Source of the DNA: JBDGYW01 sp964580055 | GTDB lineage: Bacteria; Gemmatimonadota; Gemmatimonadetes; Gemmatimonadales; GWC2-71-9 | Direction of reading: 5' to 3' | NCBI GenBank assembly: GCA_964580055.1 | Contig: CAZOJI010000010.1 | Coordinates: 1 to 64,000, forward strand | Length of the DNA: 64,000 nucleotides | Shown: piece after piece, positions 43,575 to 51,010 of the stretch | How positions within the stretch are numbered: the stretch's first letter is position 1 | Layout: every line of letters begins with the position of its first letter | The notes under the pieces: model-generated | What the model was told of the DNA's origin: nothing | The model's input: the letters and a program-made list of their open reading frames with translations, nothing else | Database searches by the model: none | Translations under genes and position numbers: made by a program

Positions 43575-46067
43575 ATGGGACGTAAGAAGAGACGCAAGGA
43601 CAAGGGCAAGGCCAAATCACAGGGCCAGAAGACTCCGCATAGTGCTGCTGAGCGAAAGGCTCCCTCGAAACCCAAGCCGGCGGTTCCTCGTACACCGGCC
43701 GACAGCAAGCCCGCAACCGCCGGCCAGGTCGGTAAGACCGAGCAGCCACCGAAGAAGACGAGGGCCCGCAGCACCCTTAGAGTCGTCCCTGTTGTTGGAG
43801 CGATTCTTTTCGTGGTTGTGGTGCCGGTTTACTGGTTCACTTTCTTGCGTGAGAGCGGATATCCCGGTCCGAGTTTGGACGCCATGGCCTCCGAGGAGTT
43901 AGTGTACGAGGACTTCGCCGGAGCGACAACCTGCGAAGAATGCCACGAAGCTCAGTATTCGGTATGGCTGAACTCGACTCACGGTAGAGCCGGCGGCAAC
44001 CCTTCAGAGGACCTGATAATAGCGAGATTCGACGGCAACCCCATTCGCTTTGCCGATGCCGTAGTGACGCCTACTGTCGATGCCGATAGCAGTTACATCT
44101 TCATTGTTGATCAGGAAGGGTTCGAACCTGAGACGCTTGCGGTGTCCGGTGTGATTGGTGGGGGGCACATGGTTGGGGGAGGCACTCAAGGTTTTGTGTC
44201 GGAATATCCCGATGGCACCGTGCGATTCCTTCCATTCGATTTCATTCGCCGCGAAGATCTTTGGTTCTGCAATACCAACACGCGCAGCGATCGTGGCTGG
44301 ATCCCGATTACGATGGACGTGTCGATCACGGAATGCGCCGACTGGCCACCCGTGAGAGTACTAGGTACCGACGATACGTACGCCAACTGTCAGGAATGCC
44401 ATGCCGCTCTGGTTGATCTCGCGTTCGACAGCTCGGCGAGCGAATACTCCACCCGAATCACGACTCTCGCGATCGATTGCGAATCATGCCACGGGCCGAT
44501 GTCAGATCATGTGGAAAGGTCGCAGCCGGAGACAATCGCTGCGGACACAGATATTGCCGTGGAACCTCTGGCCACCTACTCCAAGGACAGTTCATTGAAC
44601 GTCTGTTTCCGGTGCCACGCCCTGAAGGACGTGATGCGTCAGGGCTATCTGCCTGGCAAACCGCTAGCGGACTACTACTCGGTAGGTCTTACCATGCTCG
44701 GTGGCGGCCCGTTTTATCCTGATGGCCGGGTACGTACGTTTGCGTATCAAGGCAATCACCGCTACAGCGATTGCTACTTGAATGGATCGATGACATGCGT
44801 GGATTGCCACGATCCCCATTCGCAGGAATACCGAGACATCTGGGGCCGCGAGTTGAGCGACCGCTTCGCGGACGAACAGTGCACGGATTGCCACTCCAGC
44901 AAAGCGGAAGATCCGGAAGCACATACGTTCCACGAGCCCGGTACCGAAGGGGGCAAGTGTGTCGACTGTCACATGCCGTACCTGCAACACCCGGAGTTGG
45001 GATACCACCTCCGGTTTGCGCGTTCGGACCATACGATTCCGATTCCTCGTCCCGGAGTCGACGATCGTATGGGGATCGTCAATGCGTGTGCGCAGGCGCA
45101 ATGCCACGCGGACAGCTCTGTCGCGGCTCTCGAGAGGGTGACCCGAGAGTGGTATGGCGATTTGAAGCCTCACAAACCGATCGTGGCTTCTCTCGTTCAG
45201 CGAGACGAACTGGACAAACGCACCGCCGCTGCAGTGCTAAGAGACTCCTCCAGTTTCCCTGCTGCACAAATCGAGGCGCTGGGGGTGTTCGTCACGCGGT
45301 TCTTACGGCCGGATATGGCCAGAATAGATCCCGATGTGAGTCGGACGTTGTGGCAGTTGGCGGACAGCCCCGATCTCGACGTGAAAGCCACCGCACTCGC
45401 TGCTCTCCAGCTCGTGCAAGGGCAGATCGACTCTACCCGTCAGTTGCTGGCTGAGGCGCTCAGAGAGGCCGAGGACGCAGGCGTTCCCATCCGGTCGCGC
45501 TGGGCGACGGCGTTAGGGACATTTGGAGATCACTATTTCGAACTGGGCGATTGGGGGCCGGCGATACGAACGTATCGCAAGGCGCTGGAGATCTCACCGG
45601 ACCGTCCGGCCATTCTGATGAATATGGGCCTAGCCCAGGCCTACGCGCAAAGGCATGACAGTGCCGTGGTTTGCCTCAGGAGGTCCATCGAGATCGACAG
45701 GCGTCAACCTCTGGCCTGGGTGAATCTCGGATTCTCGCTCGAGAGCCTCGGCGATACGGCAGCCGCCGAGCGTGCCTACCGAACCGCTCTGAGCATCAGC
45801 GAGCACGAGGCCGTCGGGCATTTCAACCTGGCCAACATCTTGTTCAGGCGTGGTGATTTAGGTCCGGCGATCGAGCATTACGAGCGTGCCATCTCGCTCC
45901 AGCCCACCCTGGGGCAGGCACATCTGAACCTGGTCCGTGCACTCGTTGCAGAGGACGAACTCCAGGATGCGCTGGCGGCGGCGCGCCTATGGCTACGTTA
46001 CTTCCCGAACGACCAGCGCCCTCGTCAACTGATACTGGAGTTGGACCCGTCACTCAGACGCAGGTGA
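43575..46067 (+). CDS. Membrane-anchored multihaem cytochrome c with C-terminal TPR repeats
   Basis: An 830-residue protein. A Lys/Arg/Pro-rich cytoplasmic tail (1-68) precedes one membrane anchor (about 69-90). The periplasmic part holds seven CxxCH sites (CEECH, CQECH, CESCH, CFRCH, CVDCH, CTDCH, CVDCH) and one CX4CH site, 'CAQAQCH', giving eight likely haems between about residues 118 and 510. A helical region follows, and four or more TPR repeats occupy about 640-810 ('LYxxGDxxxAxxxYxxAL' pattern). Similar haem-TPR proteins of the cytochrome c554/NrfA-like sort lack an agreed role. Divergent from the cupredoxin operon, it is probably part of the same electron route. Confidence 0.82.
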   Translation: MGRKKRRKDKGKAKSQGQKTPHSAAERKAPSKPKPAVPRTPADSKPATAGQVGKTEQPPKKTRARSTLRVVPVVGAILFVVVVPVYWFTFLRESGYPGPSLDAMASEELVYEDFAGATTCEECHEAQYSVWLNSTHGRAGGNPSEDLIIARFDGNPIRFADAVVTPTVDADSSYIFIVDQEGFEPETLAVSGVIGGGHMVGGGTQGFVSEYPDGTVRFLPFDFIRREDLWFCNTNTRSDRGWIPITMDVSITECADWPPVRVLGTDDTYANCQECHAALVDLAFDSSASEYSTRITTLAIDCESCHGPMSDHVERSQPETIAADTDIAVEPLATYSKDSSLNVCFRCHALKDVMRQGYLPGKPLADYYSVGLTMLGGGPFYPDGRVRTFAYQGNHRYSDCYLNGSMTCVDCHDPHSQEYRDIWGRELSDRFADEQCTDCHSSKAEDPEAHTFHEPGTEGGKCVDCHMPYLQHPELGYHLRFARSDHTIPIPRPGVDDRMGIVNACAQAQCHADSSVAALERVTREWYGDLKPHKPIVASLVQRDELDKRTAAAVLRDSSSFPAAQIEALGVFVTRFLRPDMARIDPDVSRTLWQLADSPDLDVKATALAALQLVQGQIDSTRQLLAEALREAEDAGVPIRSRWATALGTFGDHYFELGDWGPAIRTYRKALEISPDRPAILMNMGLAQAYAQRHDSAVVCLRRSIEIDRRQPLAWVNLGFSLESLGDTAAAERAYRTALSISEHEAVGHFNLANILFRRGDLGPAIEHYERAISLQPTLGQAHLNLVRALVAEDELQDALAAARLWLRYFPNDQRPRQLILELDPSLRRR

Positions 46068-46077
46068 GTGCGCGGTC

Positions 46078-46464
46078 CTATCTGTCTTTGAGAGCTTGCC
46101 ACCGCTCCAGCACTCGCTGCAACTCGATCTCAAGTTCACCAATCGACTCCACGAGTTGAGATGTCAGCCCGATGTCGGTCGACTTCGAGACTCCGCCTTT
46201 CACGCAACTGATCTAGAAGACGTTGGTATGCTCGGGCACACCGGCTGCGGCCTTGCCTCGCCCTTCCCGTAATGGGCCGATCATGCGCCAGCGCATCCTC
46301 TGGAAAAGGTCTGCGTCGTACTGCTGTGCACCGGCGGGCGAAGTCTCGAATGCAAAGCGAACATGAACAGGACAAACGTCAATGAATGTCGGAAAGACAT
46401 GAATCCTTCCTGTCGGGATGTAAGAACGAGAAACGCAGCTTGTTGGCGCTCTGCTATCCCCCAA
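46078..46464 (-). pseudogene. Remnant of a large sortilin/BNR-type secreted protein, both termini joined
   Basis: On the minus strand one frame reads the mature N-terminus typical of VPS10/BNR 'glycosyl hydrolase' proteins: 'LFQRMRWRMIGPLREGR', 'GVPEHTNVF', then a TAG at 46213-46215 where these proteins have Tyr. It goes on in the same frame with 'CVKGGVSKSTDIG', resembling their 'GxxNGGVWKSTDxG'. Directly after this comes a C-terminus-like helix, 'LVESIGELEIELQRVLERW', and a stop at 46078. Intact members have roughly 1000 residues, so nearly the whole propeller region is missing. Recognition rests on memory of family termini. Confidence 0.6.
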
Positions 46465-47623
46465 CCACCATCATGATTTCGACCAGGTAGTCGGGGCCCA
46501 TCAGGTCCGCGCCAACGAAGGTTCGTGATGCGGCAGGTCCGACAACCTCGTCGAGGATCTGTCCTACCGGCTCCGCATGCGCGATTTGCGGCAGGTATAC
46601 GTACATTGCGGTGACGTGGCTCAAACCTGTACCGGCGGCGGTGAGTGTTGCCTCCAGGTTGTTCAGAACTTGCCTGGTTTGTGCGTCGATGTCTCCGACA
46701 GCTACTCCATCAGGGCTGGATCCTACCGCACCAGCCGTGAATACCCTGTCACCGACCGCAATCGCGGGCGAGAATGGGCTGCTCGGTGGCGAAGCTCCCT
46801 CCGCAATGACCACAGCGCGATCAGGTGCGCGTCCGGCCACACACTGGATCTCGACCTTGAACAGCTCGTTCACCAGTTCGGCACCTACCGTAGCCCGCGC
46901 CGGAGGGGCTTCCGTCATGAATTCCCTGTACGCGGCGTTCATGTCGCCGAACTCGGCTGGGTCGGCCATGAACACTTTGCAGGCCGACAGGTCGGAGTAG
47001 TCCATCTCCACCTCGCTCAGGACTGCGCCGATGTTGCCCCAAACCCGTCTCGTCTGTGTGGCGATATCTCCTGTTACAGGTTGATATGTTTCCGGGTCTC
47101 GGCTCGTCGCTCCCGCGATGAACAGAGTGCTGCCGGCCATGATCCCCCAACTGTACGGCAGTTCGGGCGATTTGAGTTCCGTGGGCACTATCACCTCGCG
47201 AGTGACGCCGGGCTTGGCGACTACCATCGATACCTGAACCAGTGCTGCCGGATCAGGGAGGTCAACCGCAACGGTGGCGCGTGTCGGAGGATCGGTAGGG
47301 AAATATGTGCCGTAGGCTTCGTTCATTTCGGCGAAATGCGTGACGTCCGAGAGATAAACGTTAACGCTCACGACCCGGGAGAAGTCCAGCTCGTTCGCAT
47401 CTAGCAACCGTCTGATGTTTTCCATGGCCTGGCGGAACTGGTCCGTAACACCTTCGGCAAAGGCTCCGCTAGATGGATCGGCGCCCATGGTACCCGGTAC
47501 GAACAGAAACTCGCTGTCTGTCGGCGCAGCAGTTTCCTCGGCCGGTGGCGTGCCGCAAGATGCCAACGGCAAAAGGAAAAGGATGGTGAGAATCGAGAGG
47601 CTGGATCGAATTCGAGCGCGCAT
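46454..47623 (-). CDS. Lipoprotein with three tandem RidA (YjgF) domains
   Basis: A 389-residue protein starting at ATG 47623 with GGAGA upstream; a lipobox 'LPLASC' marks lipidation. Three RidA-like domains follow (about 35-150, 155-270, 275-389). Each ends in the family pattern with the substrate-binding Arg: 'PPTRATVAVDLP', 'PPARATVGAELV' and 'AASRTFVGADLM'. Cytosolic RidA hydrolyses reactive enamine/imine intermediates from PLP enzymes; a periplasmic or membrane-bound triple version is unusual. The function of an exported form is unknown. Confidence 0.85.
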   Translation of the reverse strand: MRARIRSSLSILTILFLLPLASCGTPPAEETAAPTDSEFLFVPGTMGADPSSGAFAEGVTDQFRQAMENIRRLLDANELDFSRVVSVNVYLSDVTHFAEMNEAYGTYFPTDPPTRATVAVDLPDPAALVQVSMVVAKPGVTREVIVPTELKSPELPYSWGIMAGSTLFIAGATSRDPETYQPVTGDIATQTRRVWGNIGAVLSEVEMDYSDLSACKVFMADPAEFGDMNAAYREFMTEAPPARATVGAELVNELFKVEIQCVAGRAPDRAVVIAEGASPPSSPFSPAIAVGDRVFTAGAVGSSPDGVAVGDIDAQTRQVLNNLEATLTAAGTGLSHVTAMYVYLPQIAHAEPVGQILDEVVGPAASRTFVGADLMGPDYLVEIMMVVGG

Positions 47624-47762
47624 GTTGTCTCCGGTTCGGCAGAAAAGGTTCTTTGGCTTAGCCATTATGCACCCGGGAACGTCTCGGCGCGAGAGGGGGG
47701 GGGAGGTGATCACGTTAAATTGCCTTGACGGGGTAGGGCCGAAACTGATGGTTGCCGCCTGA

Positions 47763-47969
47763 CGTTCGGACGTGCCGGATGATTTCAGGATGCTCGTGCC
47801 GATCATGCTGGATTTTGGATCGGAAGGCAGCGCATGGGTGCGTATCGACGTCACCGGCCCGGAGACGGAGATGGTGTTACCGATACTGCCAATGAGGCCG
47901 GACCGGATAGTGTTCAATCCTTTTGAGTCAGTTCTCGCTGACACGAAGACGGAGCGTTGGCGCGACTAG
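47763..47969 (+). pseudogene. Possible C-terminal remnant of an M1-type aminopeptidase
   Basis: About 65 codons read 'VPDDFRMLVPIMLDFG', 'WVRIDVTGPET' and 'RPDRIVFNPFESVLAD', ending in a stop at 47969. The order (strand, 'V-TGP-T', 'P-RIVFNPFESVLA') resembles the last beta-sandwich strands and tail of M1 aminopeptidases. There is no start or catalytic HEXXH upstream, and a stop precedes the segment at 47760. Similarity is from memory and could be fortuitous. Confidence 0.35.
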
Positions 47970-49108
47970 CGGATTACCAGCATCCCCACGCTTCCGCCGA
48001 AATCGTCTTCCTCTGCGCGGAGCCCTTTGGGGGCTATCCAGGAGTCGCCGTTGAGCCGTACGTTGACCCGGTGCACGCCTGAGGATATTCGAACAGTCAA
48101 TTCCCAGACGCCTCGGCCTGTTTCCTGGAGCGCAATCGGTTGCCAGTCGGTGAAGTCCGCTGTCAATTCAACTGACCGTGCTCCCGGCGCTTGCACACGA
48201 ATGACGTGAAGGTCGTCGAGTGATGTCTGAACGCTCATCCTCGCCTCACCCATTCCTGGTTCTTCGGGTCTTTCCAGCTCCCGGAACAATGCCCTGAGCG
48301 GCGATGGCGTTGGCAGCAAGGGAGAACTGAAGGCTTCGATGCGCAGGCTGACGGTTACGTAATTCGCGGAGATGACTCCGCGCACCGGGTCGGATGGGTA
48401 ACGGCCCCCGGAAACGAGAACAGAGATCCGCCGCCAGAGTGGTACTTGAGCGTGCAGCTCCCCGTATAATCCCTCTCCACCGCCTTCGCTCCAGCCGCGC
48501 AGACCAATCGAGCCGTCGACTTCCAAGGATTCGTCTCGCCAGCGAGCGGAACCGACGATGTCCAGGTACTCCGTATTAGCGGCCCAGGTGCGCGTGGCAA
48601 TCGCGCCCATCGCAACACCTTCGTGCACGGTCCAAACGCCAGCTTCGATCTGGCTTGGCGTCGCCACAGCGGAGCCTTGATACGACTGGCCTGTTGCTCC
48701 TCCGAGCCAAACACCGTTCGATACGCCTGCTACATGCAGGCGGGCTCTGCCGAGCAGGTGACCGTACCCCGGATTGTCCTCGTATACGTTTATGCCCGCG
48801 GACCCGGATATTTCGCCTTGTATCCCGTTGTGAAGGCGTGCCCGCCAGGCCCCCGCGGCTAGCCCCTGCACGACGCGCCGTCCGCTCTCGAACACGACAT
48901 AGTTGCCGCTCGCGCCGAGTGAGCTGTTGGGTGCGTCATAACGGAGTGTCGGGCTGACGGAGAACGCTCCCGAGCCAAGAAACCCTTCGTAGTCGACCCA
49001 AGATCCGCCGACGTCCACTGTACCGCTGGTCTGGGCTCCGAGCGCGGAGATGCCGCTCAGGATCCAAGCCGTCGTCACCGCGGCGACAGACGGGCTGAGT
49101 CGCGTCAC
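47966..49108 (-). CDS. Secreted barrel-like protein with C-terminal glycogen-binding-type (CBM48/AMPK) domain
   Basis: A 380-residue protein with signal peptide (1-25, 'SALGAQ'). Residues about 28-270 show alternating strands ('GGSWVDYEGF', 'LHVAGVSNGVWLGG', 'ARWRDESLEVDGSIGLRGW') suggestive of an outer-membrane barrel. Residues about 295-380 form an early-set/AMPK-type domain: 'VRVQAPGARSVELTADFTDWQP', 'GVWELTVRISSGVHRVNVRLNGDSW'. In bacteria this domain often binds alpha-glucans. It is the last gene of the sigma factor operon, and its C-terminal domain matches the one in the anti-sigma-like protein. Confidence 0.68.
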   Translation of the reverse strand: MTRLSPSVAAVTTAWILSGISALGAQTSGTVDVGGSWVDYEGFLGSGAFSVSPTLRYDAPNSSLGASGNYVVFESGRRVVQGLAAGAWRARLHNGIQGEISGSAGINVYEDNPGYGHLLGRARLHVAGVSNGVWLGGATGQSYQGSAVATPSQIEAGVWTVHEGVAMGAIATRTWAANTEYLDIVGSARWRDESLEVDGSIGLRGWSEGGGEGLYGELHAQVPLWRRISVLVSGGRYPSDPVRGVISANYVTVSLRIEAFSSPLLPTPSPLRALFRELERPEEPGMGEARMSVQTSLDDLHVIRVQAPGARSVELTADFTDWQPIALQETGRGVWELTVRISSGVHRVNVRLNGDSWIAPKGLRAEEDDFGGSVGMLVIR

Positions 49109-49122
49109 AGGCTAGGTGGAGT

Positions 49123-49779
49123 TCACGGTTTTCGCGGGCGGCGTCGCTCAGATCCCGCTCCAGGAGCGAAGTCCGCCCTGCCTTCCACTGCGGAATTCAA
49201 CCTTACACCCAGGGCAGACACCGGAGAAGCTCCCAGTGAGATGTCACGCTCGACGTTGCGTCGGAATGCTATGTACTCGACATCCTCGGCTCCTCCGGCG
49301 AGCGCAATTACGGCAGCGGCTGCCGTATCGGCCGGCACCCCTACCGCTACGAGGTCCGCGAGGACCGCCGCGGCGATCGTCAGCGATTGATTGACACGCA
49401 GCATCCGCAAAGCTTCGAGATCATCGGCGTCGGCTCCAGCCCTGAGTGCGCTGGCCCCGGCAACGATTTCAGGACCGGAAGAGGCGGGGCCCAGGGCCTC
49501 GCGGGCTTCTAGGAGCTCGTCATCAAGCCTGCGCACTGCGGCAAGTATCAGGCCGGCACTCGCGCCTTTGGTAGCCCCTTCGAGCGCACGATCGACCAGC
49601 GGTTCGGTTGGGATTCCGCGAGCCTTCGCCGAATCCAGCAGGATCTCGATCTCGGCTCTGATCTCCTCGGGCACCCGGCCCTGGAGGCGAGGCTCCTGGG
49701 AGTAGACCGGGGAAGTGACCGTAAGGGCCGCTGCCGCCATTGCCAGTGCCAAGAACGAGTGGGTCAATCTGTATCTCAT
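49123..49779 (-). CDS. Secreted protein of unknown function in the sigma factor operon
   Basis: A 218-residue protein with a signal peptide (1-28, 'SPVYSQ') and an Ala-rich, helical mature part ('DRALEGATKGASAGLILAAV', 'AVLADLVAVGVPADTAAAAV'). No domain was recognised. The start overlaps the stop of the anti-sigma-like gene (ATGA), and the barrel/CBM48 gene follows after 14 bases, so it belongs to the same transcript. The basic tail 'ERRRPRKP' is a small oddity. Confidence 0.7.
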   Translation of the reverse strand: MRYRLTHSFLALAMAAAALTVTSPVYSQEPRLQGRVPEEIRAEIEILLDSAKARGIPTEPLVDRALEGATKGASAGLILAAVRRLDDELLEAREALGPASSGPEIVAGASALRAGADADDLEALRMLRVNQSLTIAAAVLADLVAVGVPADTAAAAVIALAGGAEDVEYIAFRRNVERDISLGASPVSALGVRLNSAVEGRADFAPGAGSERRRPRKP

Positions 49780-50342
49780 GTATCACCAATAGTAACAACC
49801 GATCCCGGTCGTCCAAACTCGTCGTCCTGCGCAGGTGGAGCCGATGGATCGCGCAGCCAGGTCTCGCCATCCACCAAGAACGCGTAGCGGTAACGTCCTT
49901 CTACGAGTGCAACAGTCACCGACCAGACACGGCTGTCGTCCACCAGCTCCATCGGGGTGGCCGAAGGATTCCAGTCGTTGAAATCTCCGACCAACGACAC
50001 TGCTTCGGCGGACGGTGCAATGATCACAAACTGTACGGCGGGCCGCTCAGCTTCTGCCAGGTGCATTTGACTCACTTCTTCCGGCACAGTGCCTCCCCGT
50101 CCCCACACGACCAAGGCGGCTATTCCCGCCGCCACAGCCAGGCCGCCCAGCGGGCTGACATTCACGGTACGTCCGCGCCAGAGCCAGTCAAATACGCCCC
50201 GGAGCCTCCGTGCCCAACCTCTTGGTGCGGAGGCGGACTCGATGGACGCCATCACGCGCGCGTCCAGCGCCGGATCTAAACGCACCGGTTCCTTGAGCAA
50301 CCCGATCGCACTTTCGAGTTTGTCCGTGCCCTCAGTCACCAT
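49776..50342 (-). CDS. Anti-sigma-like membrane protein with periplasmic glycogen-binding-type (CBM48/AMPK) domain
   Basis: A 188-residue protein. An N-terminal cytosolic helix region (1-60) is followed by one membrane segment (about 64-80, 'GGLAVAAGIAALVVWG') and a C-terminal AMPK/early-set domain ('FVIIAPSAEAVSLVGDFNDW', 'GRYRYAFLVDGETWLRDP'). The position, overlapping the end of the sigma factor gene by 11 bases, and the one-TM topology fit an anti-sigma factor. No zinc-binding HxxxCxxC is present, so the assignment rests on context. The periplasmic domain could sense glucan or bind the operon's barrel protein. Confidence 0.72.
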   Translation of the reverse strand: MVTEGTDKLESAIGLLKEPVRLDPALDARVMASIESASAPRGWARRLRGVFDWLWRGRTVNVSPLGGLAVAAGIAALVVWGRGGTVPEEVSQMHLAEAERPAVQFVIIAPSAEAVSLVGDFNDWNPSATPMELVDDSRVWSVTVALVEGRYRYAFLVDGETWLRDPSAPPAQDDEFGRPGSVVTIGDT

Positions 50343-50892
50343 CGACCTCCGTCAGCAACTGGCGCAGTTCATCGCGTGCTCTGGCGACTCTCATCTTCAA
50401 TGCCGAGAGCCCGGCGCCGGTCAGTTCCATCATCTCTTCGTAACTCAGCTCCTCCACATATTTCAGCAGGAATGCCTCTCTGTATGTATCCGACAACTGA
50501 GCAATCGCCCAGTTTATTTCCTCTCTCAGGGCGTCCCTGGATTCCGTGTGTGCCACCGATGCCCTGGCAATTGCGGGTTCGTTCTGTTGGACCCTTTCCT
50601 GGCGCCTGGCCCGCTGACCGCCGATGGTCCGACAGCGATTGACCAGGATGCCGAACACCCATGCGCCAAAGCGATCAGGGTCGGTGCACCTCGCGAGCGA
50701 ACGGTATCCTCGTACGAAGGTTTCCTGTAATGCATCCTCCGCGTCGGCACTGTTGCCGAGCATTCGCACCGCGTAGCGTCCGAGACGGTCGCGGTAGCGG
50801 GCCACGAGTCCCGCATACGACTCTCTGTCGCCGTCCAGCACGCGCCCGACGAGCTCTGCATCGCTCTCCCCCTTCACGGCCTCAATACCCAT
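50332..50892 (-). CDS. ECF-type RNA polymerase sigma factor
   Basis: A 186-residue sigma-70 family protein. Region 2 is 'YAGLVARYRDRLGRYAVRML' with 'DAEDALQETFVRGYRSL'; region 4 contains 'AIAQLSDTYREAFLLKYVEELSYEEM' and the helix-turn-helix tail 'LSALKMRVARARDELR'. No region 3, so ECF group. ATG 50892 is chosen; a TTG at 50904 is possible. It heads a four-gene operon with the anti-sigma-like, unknown and barrel/CBM48 proteins. Confidence 0.92.
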   Translation of the reverse strand: MGIEAVKGESDAELVGRVLDGDRESYAGLVARYRDRLGRYAVRMLGNSADAEDALQETFVRGYRSLARCTDPDRFGAWVFGILVNRCRTIGGQRARRQERVQQNEPAIARASVAHTESRDALREEINWAIAQLSDTYREAFLLKYVEELSYEEMMELTGAGLSALKMRVARARDELRQLLTEVDGD

Positions 50893-50943
50893 CGTAGACG
50901 ACAATGGTCACTCGGTCCCGAAACAGGGGACGTGGTGTGACGT

Positions 50944-50967
50944 GTTGATACATGGTCGGGTATCAAC
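50944..50967. promoter_or_regulatory. Inverted repeat in the divergent sigma factor/DUF4382 promoter region
   Basis: gttgatac (50944-50951) and gtatcaac (50960-50967) are perfect 8-bp complements separated by eight bases. It lies in the 118-base gap between the minus-strand sigma factor gene and the plus-strand DUF4382 lipoprotein gene. This is typical spacing for a dimeric regulator site; a hairpin is also possible. Confidence 0.4.
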
Positions 50968-51010
50968 GGGTGACTCAGATGAACCCTGATCAACAAACAA
51001 AGGAGCATGG

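Noticed and set aside
47695..47703. Run of nine G residues upstream of the RidA gene
   Set aside because: A single homopolymer in a gap; phase variation is possible, but nothing else supports it.
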